A stretch of DNA of 42,445 nt, taken from contig CAZAQB010000009.1 in NCBI GenBank assembly GCA_964487155.1, forward strand, positions 1-42,445. Reading direction: 5' to 3'. The position numbers were made by a program, and so were the translations under genes. A model generated the notes under the pieces. It saw only the letters and a list, made by a program, of their open reading frames with translations. It was not told the origin of the DNA and ran no database searches. This document shows, piece by piece, positions 14,973-23,521 of this stretch. How positions within the stretch are numbered: the stretch's first letter is position 1; every line of letters starts with the position of its first letter. The DNA comes from CAZAQB01 sp964487155. Its GTDB lineage: Bacteria > Pseudomonadota > Gammaproteobacteria > Nitrococcales > Nitrococcaceae.

Positions 14973-15838
14973 GGCGCGGCGCCCGGCCCCGCCACCAGGG
15001 GCTCCAGAGGCAGGATCGCCAGGGGCAGCAGGAAGTAGACGAACCCAGCCACGTACAGCTGCCCGGCCGAGCCCGCGGCGGGCCGGCGCCACAACGCCCA
15101 GAGGCGGGGAGCCAGCCCGCCTGTGGCGGCCAGCAGGGCGATCCCGAACAGCGCTGGACGCTGCAGGGCGATCCAGGCGCCCACCCCGGCCGCGCTGGCG
15201 GCCAGGTACAGGAGAATCCCGGCCAGGGCGGCCCTCCCGGGGCCCCAGCGGGCCGAGGCGGAGTCCTGTTGGTGGCCCTCCTCGGCCGGGGCCCGCACCT
15301 CGTGGGCGTAGTCGTGGCCCACCACGGCGAGCCCCACGAAGGCCGCCAGCCACAGGCTCGCCACCGAGGCCCCGCCGGCGCCGTAGAGTACCGCCAGGGG
15401 AAACACGGCGTTCACCAGCCAGGGCCGCAGGGTGGCGGGAAGCCGCCGCCGGAACCGGTAGTAGGCCGCGTACCATCCGAGCCCCACCAGCACCGCCCAC
15501 AGCCCCGGTCCCGGGTTCAGCAGCACCAGCAGGACCAGCCCGGGCAGCAGGGTCCGGCCCAGGGCCGCGGGGTCGATGCGGCCGCTGGGCAGCCCGCGCC
15601 GGGGGGCGAGCCGCCGGTCCCGTTCCAGGTCGGCCAGATCGTCGGTGATGCGCAGCAGCAGCAGCCCCAGGGCCACGCTGGCACTGGCTGCCGCCAGGGC
15701 GGCCGGGGCCTGACGGCCCGACGCCAGCGCCGGACCCAGCACCAGGGCGCCCGCCACTCCCAGCAGCACCGGCCAGGGACAGCGCTCCGCCATGAAGGCG
15801 GTCAGCGCCCGGGCAGAAGCCCTCACGCTGCGGCTCAC
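14969..15838 (-). CDS. UbiA-superfamily prenyltransferase
   Basis: This 289-residue protein has about eight membrane helices. The first Asp-rich motif is D66-D67-x2-D70-x3-D74, followed by APRRGLPSGRI, as in UbiA enzymes that bind prenyl diphosphate through Mg2+. The second motif is altered: VVGHDYAHEVRAP has D176 and E180, with histidines where UbiA usually has more aspartates. Family members attach prenyl chains to quinone rings, heme, chlorophyll, or, in archaea, to geranylgeranylglyceryl phosphate. Its place before CDP-alcohol transferase and CarS-like genes points to the last kind of role. I start at the GTG at 15838, which overlaps the upstream stop (GTGA). The substrate is not shown by the sequence. 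Confidence 0.75.
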   Translation of the reverse strand: MSRSVRASARALTAFMAERCPWPVLLGVAGALVLGPALASGRQAPAALAAASASVALGLLLLRITDDLADLERDRRLAPRRGLPSGRIDPAALGRTLLPGLVLLVLLNPGPGLWAVLVGLGWYAAYYRFRRRLPATLRPWLVNAVFPLAVLYGAGGASVASLWLAAFVGLAVVGHDYAHEVRAPAEEGHQQDSASARWGPGRAALAGILLYLAASAAGVGAWIALQRPALFGIALLAATGGLAPRLWALWRRPAAGSAGQLYVAGFVYFLLPLAILPLEPLVAGPGAAP

Positions 15839-18393
15839 GCGGACTCCCCGCCGGCGGCGGCGGGTGGACCCGCCTCGGGCTCTGCCAGCAGCTCCACCAC
15901 CCCCCGGTGGCCGTCCACCCTCAGCCACTGGCCGTCCGCTATGGCCCGGGTGGCCCCGTCGACGCCGGTGACGGCCGGGATGCCGAATTCCCGGGCGACG
16001 ATGGCGCCGTGGGAGAGCATGCCGCCGCGCTCCAGCACCAGGCCGCCGGCCAGGGAGAACAGCGGCGTCCAGCCCGGGTCGGTGGCGCGGGTCACCAGGA
16101 TGTCGCCCGGGTCAAGGTGGGTGTCCGGACCCGGCTCCAGGACCAGCCGGGCGCGCCCCCGGACCGTGCCCCGGGCCACGCCGACGCCATGGAGGCGGCC
16201 GTCGTGGGTCGGCGCCGGAGGGGGTTCGCTGCCGGGGGCCTGCTCTCCCGGCTCCAGCAGGAAGAACTCCCCCGGCACCCGGGTCTCGGCCCGGCGCCGG
16301 GCCCGCTCCCGCAGGGCGATGAGTTCCGCCAGGGTTTCGGGAAAGGGCAGGCGCCCCTCCAGCAGGTCCCGGACCTCCTCCAGGCGCAGCTCGAACACCT
16401 GCTCGGGGCCCTGCAGGTGGCCGGCCGCCCGGAGCTGCTCACCCAGGGCCAAAGCCGCCCGGCGCAACTCGCCGAACAGCAGGCTCTGCAGCAACCGCCC
16501 CCGCTCGCGCAGGGCCAGGGCATCCCGGGCCGCCCCGGCCAGTCGCCGAAAGGCCCAGCGGCGCGCCGGCGGCAGTTCCCCCAGCCAGTGCTCCAGGGTG
16601 CCGCACGCCTGAGCCGCCGCGGCCTCGCAACCGGCGGCGGGCTCCGCCAGGCCGCCCTCCAGGTAGCGGCGCACCAGGTCCCAGTACAGGGCCGGCTGTT
16701 CCTGGAAGGTGGGGGCCACCAGCGTGCAGTCGTGGTAGCAACGCCCGCCGTAGGCCTCCATGAACTCGGCCAGCCGCTGGCGCTGGGGCGGGTCCAGGCT
16801 GTCCTCCAGGGGGCCGTGGAGGCCTTCGCGCAGCAGGGCCGCCTGGTCCGGGCGCCCGGCGATCTCCCGGGCCATGGCCCAGATGGCCCGGGACGGACGG
16901 ATGCTGGCCAGGTCCAGCCCCCGAAACAGCTCGGCGGCCACGGTCTCGGCGTCGCGGTCCAGCCAGCGCTGCCCCAGGGCCGCCACCGCTGCCGGCAACA
17001 CCATCACCAGGATGTCCGCGGCCGCCACCTCGCCCCAGGCCTGGCGGACGTAGGCCAGGCGCCGCTCCAGGGCTGCCAGGGCCTGGGTCGGCGTGGCGGG
17101 GGCCGGCCGCCAGCGCCGGCGCTGGGTCTGGAACGCCGCCTCCGCCCGGCTCAGCCGGCGCCCGGTGCCCAGCACCAGGCCCAGCAGGCGGAACGGAAAA
17201 CCGACGGCGATGCGCGCCCGGCGCAGCCGGCCCAGCCGCGGCGCCGATTCATCCACGCCCAGCCGGTAGGGCAGCCCCTGGCCGATGTAGTGATCCAGGG
17301 CGGCCCGCAGCGCCCGCGCCCAGGGAAAGCAGTCCAGCAGCGCATACCAGCTGTGCAGGTCGTAGTAGACGCGCCCGCCGTGCACGCCGTTCAGCCGGCC
17401 GATCTGGGGCCGTACCCGGGCCAGGTCGCCGGCCGTCCAGCCCATGCGGCCCAGGGCGGCCTCCATGTAAGCGGCGTAGAAGCGGTCCACCAGGGACCAG
17501 GCCAGGGGCGCCAGGGGCCGCGGGAAATTCTCCGCCATGTTGACGTTGCTCCAGGCCCGGGTTTCCGGGCCCAGGCAGGCGGTCTGGGGCCGCACCTGCA
17601 CCACCCACACCGCCTCGGCGTCGGCGGCCCATTCCAGGTCCACCGGCAGGCGGTAGCGGGCCTCGGCCCGGGCGCCCCAGCGGCAGACTTCCGCGAGCTG
17701 GCAGTCCAGGGAGTCGACGCTGCCGGCCGGCGGGGCATCCCGGCGCAGCCGGCGCCGCTCAGGGGTGATGGCGCCCGCCACCACGCGGTCGGCCAGGCCT
17801 TCGGTCCATTCCAGCAGCCAGTGATCCGCGGTCCGCGCCACCGGGTCCAGGGAGAACAGCACTCCGGCCCGCCGGGCCGCCACCTGGACCTGCACCACCA
17901 CCGCCATGGCAAGGCCGGCCTCGCCTCCCATGCGCCGGCGGTAGGCGCCGGGGGCGGCATCCAGCATGCTGGCCCAGCAACGGCGCACCGCCCCGGGCAC
18001 GCCATCGGGCCCGATGCCGAGGCAACTGAGGAACTGCCCCGCCATCGACTGGGCCGCGCCGTCCTCCGCCGGGCTGGAGGAGCGCACCGCCAGCACGCCG
18101 GCACCCAGCGCCGCCACCCTCGCCTCCAGCTCCGCCAGCAGTCCCGGCGGCCAGCGGCCGTCCCGCAGCACCCGGCCAAGGGCCGCTGGGTCATTGCCGG
18201 CCAGGGCCGGCTCCAGGGCGTTGTGCCGGCAGAAGGCCGCCAGTGCGTCCACGGTGAGCACCAGGCCCCGGGGCACCGGGAAGCCCTCCTGGCGCAGTTC
18301 CGCCAGCCGGGCCCCCTTGCTGCCGGCGCGCACGGCATCCGTGCAGGCGGGGTCCTCCAGGTCCAGCACAACCGCCCGGTGCTCAGCCGCCAT
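15835..18393 (-). CDS. PEP synthase/PPDK-family phosphotransferase (rifampin-phosphotransferase-like architecture)
   Basis: This 852-residue protein has the N-terminal PEP/pyruvate-binding ATP-grasp domain (GSKGARLAELR, VRSSSPAEDGAAQSMAGQFLS, GVLFSLDPV, VQVRPQT) and, at the C-terminus, the swivelling phosphohistidine domain GGMLSHGAIVAREFGIPAV, with H795 as the phosphorylated histidine. Between them lies a 450-residue helical domain (about 300-750) in place of the pyruvate-binding barrel of PEP synthase. That layout is the one of rifampin phosphotransferase, which uses ATP to phosphorylate an alcohol, releasing AMP and phosphate. In this operon it may phosphorylate an isoprenoid or glycerol-type alcohol. 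The ATG at 18393 overlaps the HMG-CoA reductase fusion gene by 11 bases, so the two are coupled. The substrate is unknown. Confidence 0.85.
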   Translation of the reverse strand: MAAEHRAVVLDLEDPACTDAVRAGSKGARLAELRQEGFPVPRGLVLTVDALAAFCRHNALEPALAGNDPAALGRVLRDGRWPPGLLAELEARVAALGAGVLAVRSSSPAEDGAAQSMAGQFLSCLGIGPDGVPGAVRRCWASMLDAAPGAYRRRMGGEAGLAMAVVVQVQVAARRAGVLFSLDPVARTADHWLLEWTEGLADRVVAGAITPERRRLRRDAPPAGSVDSLDCQLAEVCRWGARAEARYRLPVDLEWAADAEAVWVVQVRPQTACLGPETRAWSNVNMAENFPRPLAPLAWSLVDRFYAAYMEAALGRMGWTAGDLARVRPQIGRLNGVHGGRVYYDLHSWYALLDCFPWARALRAALDHYIGQGLPYRLGVDESAPRLGRLRRARIAVGFPFRLLGLVLGTGRRLSRAEAAFQTQRRRWRPAPATPTQALAALERRLAYVRQAWGEVAAADILVMVLPAAVAALGQRWLDRDAETVAAELFRGLDLASIRPSRAIWAMAREIAGRPDQAALLREGLHGPLEDSLDPPQRQRLAEFMEAYGGRCYHDCTLVAPTFQEQPALYWDLVRRYLEGGLAEPAAGCEAAAAQACGTLEHWLGELPPARRWAFRRLAGAARDALALRERGRLLQSLLFGELRRAALALGEQLRAAGHLQGPEQVFELRLEEVRDLLEGRLPFPETLAELIALRERARRRAETRVPGEFFLLEPGEQAPGSEPPPAPTHDGRLHGVGVARGTVRGRARLVLEPGPDTHLDPGDILVTRATDPGWTPLFSLAGGLVLERGGMLSHGAIVAREFGIPAVTGVDGATRAIADGQWLRVDGHRGVVELLAEPEAGPPAAAGGESA

Positions 18394-20797
18394 GGCCGGG
18401 ATCCAGCTCCGGCGCCAGCAGCAGGCGCGCCAAGTTGCGGTAGACCCGCTCCATGAACGGGAAGCGCAGCACGCCGTGGCCCAGCAGGTAGAGATTGAAG
18501 CGCACCAGCAGCAGGTCCAGGGTGTTGCAGCGCAAGCCTTCCAGGAACTCGTCCGCATCCAGCTCGACGCCCAGCTGGCGGGACAGGTGGCGGCGGTAGT
18601 GCCGGGCATGCCGGGCCAGGGAGCCGGCCCCGGCGCCGTCCTCCAGGGCGAAGGCCAGCAGTTCCGCGACGTCATGGTGGGGGCTCTGCAGGCAGGCCAG
18701 CTCCCAGTCGTAGAACAGCGCCCGGCCGTCGCGCCACGCGATGTTACGGGGACTGCAGTCGTTGTGGGTCAGGGTGGTCCCGAACTGGCGGCAGCGCCGC
18801 CGGTGGGTGCCGGGGTCCTCCAGGGCCGCCTCCAGCAGGCCGCGCAGCCGGGCGTCCAGCAGTTCCGGGAAACGCTCGGCATTGAAGGCCGTGAGGGTGG
18901 CCAGCAGTGGACCGGAGCGGGCGTAGTCCTCGGCCTCGGGCCCCCGGAAACCGGGGCCGGGAGGGGTTTCCCCCGCGCCCAGCCAGTGCCGGGCGTGGAT
19001 GTCCGCCAGAACCTCCAGGGCCCTGTCCAGCAACTCCGCGGGCCAGCTCCCGGGATCCGCCCCCGGGGGAAGCCAGCCGCCGTCGGAGAGATCCTCCAGC
19101 AACAGGCCGTGGAGCTGCCGGGACGGGTCGGCCAGGGTTCCCAGGCAGCGGGGCACGTGGGGCGCGAGCCCCGGGGCCAGCCGGCGGTAGAACTCCACCT
19201 CCCGGGAGGCGCACCGCTCCAGGCCGAAAATGCTCCCCTGGGCCTCGAACAGTCCGCCGAGGCGGTCGTCGCCGCTCAGCCGCGCCACCTGGGAGGCCAC
19301 CTGGAACAGCCGGCTGCCGGGGGGCTTGAGCTTCAGCACCGCGGATTCCCGGCGCCGCCCGCCGGGGCCGTCCAGTTCCAGGGCGCAGCGGTACAGGCCC
19401 CAGGCCCCCTGCTCCGGGTCGGCGGCCACCCGGGTGAGGATGGAGCCGGCGGCGTCCAGATGCTCCAGGCCCAGCCGGCGTACCCGTTCCCCCGGCACCC
19501 GCAGCATCCGGGAGAGCAGTTCGGCGTCGATGTGCTCCCGGCGCAGCCGCGGTCCGGGGCGGTTGCGGCCCAGCCGCTCGTGGGCCTGGACGAACTCGCT
19601 GGCGGTAATGGCGGCCCCGGTGGACAGATCCAGGGCCAGGCAGGCGGCGGCGACGATCTCCGCCAGCCGCCGTGCGCCGCCGGGCCCGGCGCAGCCCATC
19701 AGCGCCAGGCAATCCGCCTGGGCCGGCAGCTGGGTGCCGCCGCCGACGCTGCCCATCACCAGGGCCGGCAGGTAGGCCGCCAGCACCAGGTCGCCGCCCT
19801 CCTCCCGCGCCTTCAGGTAGCCGGCCGAGGACTCGTGGACGCAGGCCAGGTCCTGCCCGGTGGCGGCGAACACCCCGGCCACCAGGTTGGCGAAATTGAT
19901 GTTTGATCCCTGCATCCCCGCCTGCAGGGCCCCGACCTCACCGCTCTGCCAGGTGCGCACGAATTCCCTGGCGGAGATCCGCAGGGCACGCCGCAGCAGG
20001 CGGTCGGGTATGCGGCAGCGGGCGGTCACCGCGGTGCCCCGGCCCAGGGCGTAGTTCTGCTGGCTGGCCTTCTTGTCGCCCGACAGATTGCCCTCGATCA
20101 CGTGGTCGCGCAGGCCAATGACCGGATCTCCGGCCACCGCCTCGGCGATCCACCGGCAGGCCAGCCAGGTGCAGGCGGTGGTCATGTTCTGTCCGGCGGC
20201 GTCACCGGTACTGAAATAGAACTGGACGTGCACGCTGTCGTCGAATACGTGGCTGCGGATCTGCTGCAGGCGGGCCACGGAGGAGCCCCGCTCGGCCTCC
20301 GCCCGGACCTCATCGAAGTGCTCCCCCAGCCAGGCCTCCAGGGCCACCGCCCCTTCCAGGCCCCGGCAGTAGAACACCGGCGCCCGCACCATGGTGCGGC
20401 GGACCACGTGCACCTGCACGCCGCCGGCGGCGTTGCACACCGCCGCCCCGCGGCTGACGGAACTGACCAGCGCGCCCTCGGTGGTGGCCACGGGAACGGG
20501 TACGGCGTCCCGAACGTGAACGCCACGCACCCACAGGGGGCCGGCGATGCCCACGGGCAGCTGCACGGCCCCGACGAAGTTCTCGATGTTGCCCGCCAGA
20601 GAGGGCGGGTCCAGGTGGTGGGCCGCCAGCGCCACCGGGTCGGCGCCGGAGACCCGGCGCAGCCAGTCGAGGCGGGCCTGCACCGCCTCTTCGCTGTAGT
20701 GGCGTGCCCGGGAAAACCGCGGCATGGCGGGGGCCGGACAGGGCTCCCCTCCATCACCGCCGGCGTCCCGGCAGGAACGCAGCACGGGCTCGCGCAT
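18383..20797 (-). CDS. HMG-CoA reductase fused to an APH-type kinase
   Basis: This 804-residue protein is a fusion. Residues about 35-420 are HMG-CoA reductase, which makes mevalonate: ENFVGAVQLPVGIAGPL, TTEGALVSS (E107), GDAAGQNM, SGDKK (K242), GQD (D316), GGGTQLPAQ and QAHERLG (H406). The catalytic Glu, Lys, Asp and His are all present and the wording follows class I enzymes. Residues about 450-795 form an aminoglycoside phosphotransferase/choline-kinase fold: AVLKLK, the catalytic loop HNDCSPRN (D680, N685) and the metal motif YDWE (D697). The fused kinase might phosphorylate mevalonate or a downstream alcohol; this is inference. It is the first gene of the operon. The ATG at 20797 has a purine-rich GGGGGGAGAG upstream. 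I know of no such fusion in well-studied pathways. Confidence 0.85.
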   Translation of the reverse strand: MREPVLRSCRDAGGDGGEPCPAPAMPRFSRARHYSEEAVQARLDWLRRVSGADPVALAAHHLDPPSLAGNIENFVGAVQLPVGIAGPLWVRGVHVRDAVPVPVATTEGALVSSVSRGAAVCNAAGGVQVHVVRRTMVRAPVFYCRGLEGAVALEAWLGEHFDEVRAEAERGSSVARLQQIRSHVFDDSVHVQFYFSTGDAAGQNMTTACTWLACRWIAEAVAGDPVIGLRDHVIEGNLSGDKKASQQNYALGRGTAVTARCRIPDRLLRRALRISAREFVRTWQSGEVGALQAGMQGSNINFANLVAGVFAATGQDLACVHESSAGYLKAREEGGDLVLAAYLPALVMGSVGGGTQLPAQADCLALMGCAGPGGARRLAEIVAAACLALDLSTGAAITASEFVQAHERLGRNRPGPRLRREHIDAELLSRMLRVPGERVRRLGLEHLDAAGSILTRVAADPEQGAWGLYRCALELDGPGGRRRESAVLKLKPPGSRLFQVASQVARLSGDDRLGGLFEAQGSIFGLERCASREVEFYRRLAPGLAPHVPRCLGTLADPSRQLHGLLLEDLSDGGWLPPGADPGSWPAELLDRALEVLADIHARHWLGAGETPPGPGFRGPEAEDYARSGPLLATLTAFNAERFPELLDARLRGLLEAALEDPGTHRRRCRQFGTTLTHNDCSPRNIAWRDGRALFYDWELACLQSPHHDVAELLAFALEDGAGAGSLARHARHYRRHLSRQLGVELDADEFLEGLRCNTLDLLLVRFNLYLLGHGVLRFPFMERVYRNLARLLLAPELDPGHGG

Positions 20798-21398
20798 ACC
20801 CTCTCTCTCCCCCCGTCAAAGACTGCGGGCCCCGTCCCGGAGCCTCGCCCCCGGCTGGGCCCGGCAGCGGCACCCAGCCCGCATATCCCACCGAAACCCG
20901 GCCTGCCGCGTAGCCTTGGCTGCGCGCCGACTGCCGGCAGATGCCGGCAGCGACCGCCGCCGGGCCCCGGCGCGCCACCTGGATTCCGCTTTGCGCAAGC
21001 CGAAGGATCTTCCACTCGCTACCGATCCGCAGCGATCCGGTGAGATATGCGGGCGGGGAGCCTGCGCCCCAGAAATCCATAGCGCAGCCTTTCGCTGCTT
21101 CGGCCCCTGTCAGCGCTCAGGTTCATTGCATAGTGTCACCATGCGCCTCCCATGACCGCCCAAAGGATCGCAAAAAGCGGAACGCTCGTGCCTGAGCTCC
21201 ACTCCTGTGGCCAGCCCCCGGATGGCCCGCAAAGGGGGCTCATCGCCAGGCGCCAGGATGATCGTCTGATTGCGCCCGCGTATCATGCGGCGCAGCCGCA
21301 GTGCCCCATCGCGGGCTGCGGCATCCATTGCGCCGCGCGCCGCTCCGGGCGCAATTGGCTGCGCAGATCCGGGAAAAACGAGCATCTGAAGGCCTTTC
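20798..21398. other. Divergent intergenic region of the lipid operon and ptrB
   Basis: It contains the 178-bp inverted-repeat element (20877-21054). From 21110 to 21310 a minus-strand frame of about 70 codons starting MDAAARDGALRLRRM is open, but it has no ribosome binding site that I can recognise, and its third-position GC is mixed; I do not call it a gene. No convincing promoter was found for either flanking gene, although both must start in this region. Confidence 0.45.
20877..21054. mobile_element. 178-bp MITE-like element with 17-bp inverted ends
   Basis: GCCCGCATATCCCACCG (20877-20893) is repeated inverted at 21038-21054 (CGGTGAGATATGCGGGC) with one mismatch. The interval codes for nothing. 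No target-site duplication is clear. Its left 33 bp are also found near 10665, so it belongs to a dispersed family. It sits in the upstream region of the HMG-CoA reductase operon and could carry regulatory signals. Confidence 0.55.
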
Positions 21399-23495
21399 GT
21401 GAGTCATTCTTCGCCCCCGATACCACCCGTCGCTGCTCGCCGCCCGGTCGTCTCCAGGCGTCACGGACACCGGCGCGAGGATCCATACGCCTGGCTGCGC
21501 GACGCGCACTGGCGCGAAGCAATGCGCGACCCGCAACGCCTGGACGCCGCGATCCGTGTCCACCTGGAAGCGGAGAACGCCTACACCGAAGCCGTGATGG
21601 CGCCCACCCAGGGGCTGCGCGAACGCCTTTATGCAGAGCTGCGCGGGCGCATCCGCGAGGATGATGCCAGCGTGCCGGCGCCGGACGGCCCGTGGCTGTA
21701 TTACACGCGCTTCCGCGAAGGCGGACAGCATCCCGTGTTCTGCCGGCGCCCCCGGGAGGGCGGCAAGGAAACGCTACTGCTGGACGGCGACGCCGAGGCC
21801 GAGGCTGGAAGCAGTGACTATTTCCAACTCGGCGGTGCCGAACACAGCCCCGACCATCGCCATCTCGCCTACGCGGTGGACCGCACCGGTGCCGAGGCCT
21901 ACACCCTGTGCATCCGCGACCTCCAGGCCGGCACCGACCTCGCCGAGCGCATCGATAACGCGTGCGGCAGCACCGCCTGGGCGGCCGACGGGGCCGCCCT
22001 GCTCTACACACTGCTGGACGACGAGCACCGCCCGCGCTGGGTCTACCGCCATCGCCTTGGCGAGTCGCCGGCAGCGGACCGGCTGGTCTACGAGGAGCCC
22101 GACCCAGGCTTCTTCCTGGGCGTGGCACGCACCGAGAGCGGGCGTTTTCTGCTCATTGACAGCCACGATCACACCACCACCGAGGTGCGCTACCTGCCCG
22201 CGGACGATATCGACGCGCCGCCGCGGGTGATCGCCGCCCGTGAGCGCGGCGTCGAGTACGAGGTCAGCGACCATGGCGAGTGCTGGCTGATACTCAACAA
22301 CGCCAATGCCGCCGAGGACTTCCGACTCTGCGAGGCGCCGCTCGCCACACCGGATCGCGAGCACTGGAAAGACCTGGTCGGGCACCGCCCCGGACGCCTC
22401 ATCGAGGGCTTCATCGTGTTCCGCGACTGGCTGGTGCGCCAGGAGCTGGAGGACGCACAGACGCGGCTCGTGGTGCGCCGGATCGCCGACGGCGAGGAGC
22501 ACGCCATCGCCGTGGACGAGCCCTGCCTGAGCCTTGGCCTGATCCCGGGCTACGAGTACGCGACCGATACCCTGCGTTTTGCCTACAGCAGCTTCACCAC
22601 CCCGGCGCGAGTCTACGACTACGACATGGCGCGCCGCGAGCGGGTGCTGCGCAAGGAACAGGAGATCCCTTCGGGACACGACCCGGGCGCCTACGTCAGC
22701 CAGCGGCTGAGCGCCACGGCGCCCGACGGTGAGCAGGTGCCGATTTCGCTGTTCCACCGCCGGGACCTGACACCGGGCCCGGAGACTCCGCTGCTGCTCT
22801 ACGGCTACGGAGCCTATGGCATGAGCGAGCTGCCGGCGTTCAGCCCGAACCGGCTGTCACTGGTGGATCGCGGTTTCGTCTACGCCATCGCGCACGTCCG
22901 CGGCGGCAAGGAGCGCGGCTACCGCTGGTACCGGGAGGGCAGGCTGCGCCGGAAGATGAATACCTTCACCGACACCATCGCCTGTGCGCAGGCGCTGGTG
23001 TCGGCGGGCTACAGCGCCCCGGGGCGACTCGCCCTGCACGGCGGCAGTGCCGGCGGATTGCTGGTCGGAGCCGTCCTGGACCGGCGCCCCGAGCTGTTCC
23101 ATGCGGCGGTGGCGGATGTGCCCTTCGTCGACATCCTCAACACCATGCTGGACCCGAGTCTGCCGCTGACCCCTCCGGAGTGGCCGGAGTGGGGCAACCC
23201 GATCAAAGACGCGGACGCCTACTTCGACATCCTCGCCTACTCGCCGTACGACAATGTGGCCCCGCGCCCCTACCCTCACCTGCTGGTCACGGCCGGGGTC
23301 TCGGACCCGCGGGTGACATACTGGGAGCCGGCGAAGTGGGTGGCACGGTTGCGCGCGGAGGCCGAGCCACCGGGGCAGCTGCTGCTGCGCACCAACATGA
23401 GCGCCGGCCATGGCGGGCCCCCTGGGCGCTTCCAGTACCTCGAAGAAGTGGCCTATCGCTACGCCTTCCTGCTGCAGGCGTTCGGGCTGGCCTGA
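21399..23495 (+). CDS. ptrB: Oligopeptidase B-type prolyl oligopeptidase (S9A)
   Basis: This 698-residue cytosolic serine peptidase has an N-terminal beta-propeller (about 75-410) and a C-terminal alpha/beta hydrolase domain. The catalytic triad is S550 in HGGSAGG, D636 in GVSDPRVTYWEP and H671 in SAGHGG. YGYGAYG, RGGKERGYRWY and AYSPYDN are typical of oligopeptidase B, which cuts short peptides after Arg or Lys. The starting codon is a GTG with AAGG upstream, and the N-terminal REDPYAWLRD stretch is the conserved beginning of the family. It stands alone on the plus strand, opposite the lipid operon. Length and motifs are normal for the family. Confidence 0.92.
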   Translation: MSHSSPPIPPVAARRPVVSRRHGHRREDPYAWLRDAHWREAMRDPQRLDAAIRVHLEAENAYTEAVMAPTQGLRERLYAELRGRIREDDASVPAPDGPWLYYTRFREGGQHPVFCRRPREGGKETLLLDGDAEAEAGSSDYFQLGGAEHSPDHRHLAYAVDRTGAEAYTLCIRDLQAGTDLAERIDNACGSTAWAADGAALLYTLLDDEHRPRWVYRHRLGESPAADRLVYEEPDPGFFLGVARTESGRFLLIDSHDHTTTEVRYLPADDIDAPPRVIAARERGVEYEVSDHGECWLILNNANAAEDFRLCEAPLATPDREHWKDLVGHRPGRLIEGFIVFRDWLVRQELEDAQTRLVVRRIADGEEHAIAVDEPCLSLGLIPGYEYATDTLRFAYSSFTTPARVYDYDMARRERVLRKEQEIPSGHDPGAYVSQRLSATAPDGEQVPISLFHRRDLTPGPETPLLLYGYGAYGMSELPAFSPNRLSLVDRGFVYAIAHVRGGKERGYRWYREGRLRRKMNTFTDTIACAQALVSAGYSAPGRLALHGGSAGGLLVGAVLDRRPELFHAAVADVPFVDILNTMLDPSLPLTPPEWPEWGNPIKDADAYFDILAYSPYDNVAPRPYPHLLVTAGVSDPRVTYWEPAKWVARLRAEAEPPGQLLLRTNMSAGHGGPPGRFQYLEEVAYRYAFLLQAFGLA

Positions 23496-23521
23496 TCACG
23501 ACCGGTGCGGCGGCGTGGGGC

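Noticed and set aside
15907..18456. 849-codon plus-strand frame opposite the PEP-synthase-like gene
   Set aside because: Gln/Gly/Pro-rich shadow; the minus strand has the phosphohistidine and ATP-grasp motifs.
21110..21385. 91-codon minus-strand frame before ptrB
   Set aside because: No recognisable family or ribosome binding site, mixed third-position composition; could be chance or a remnant.
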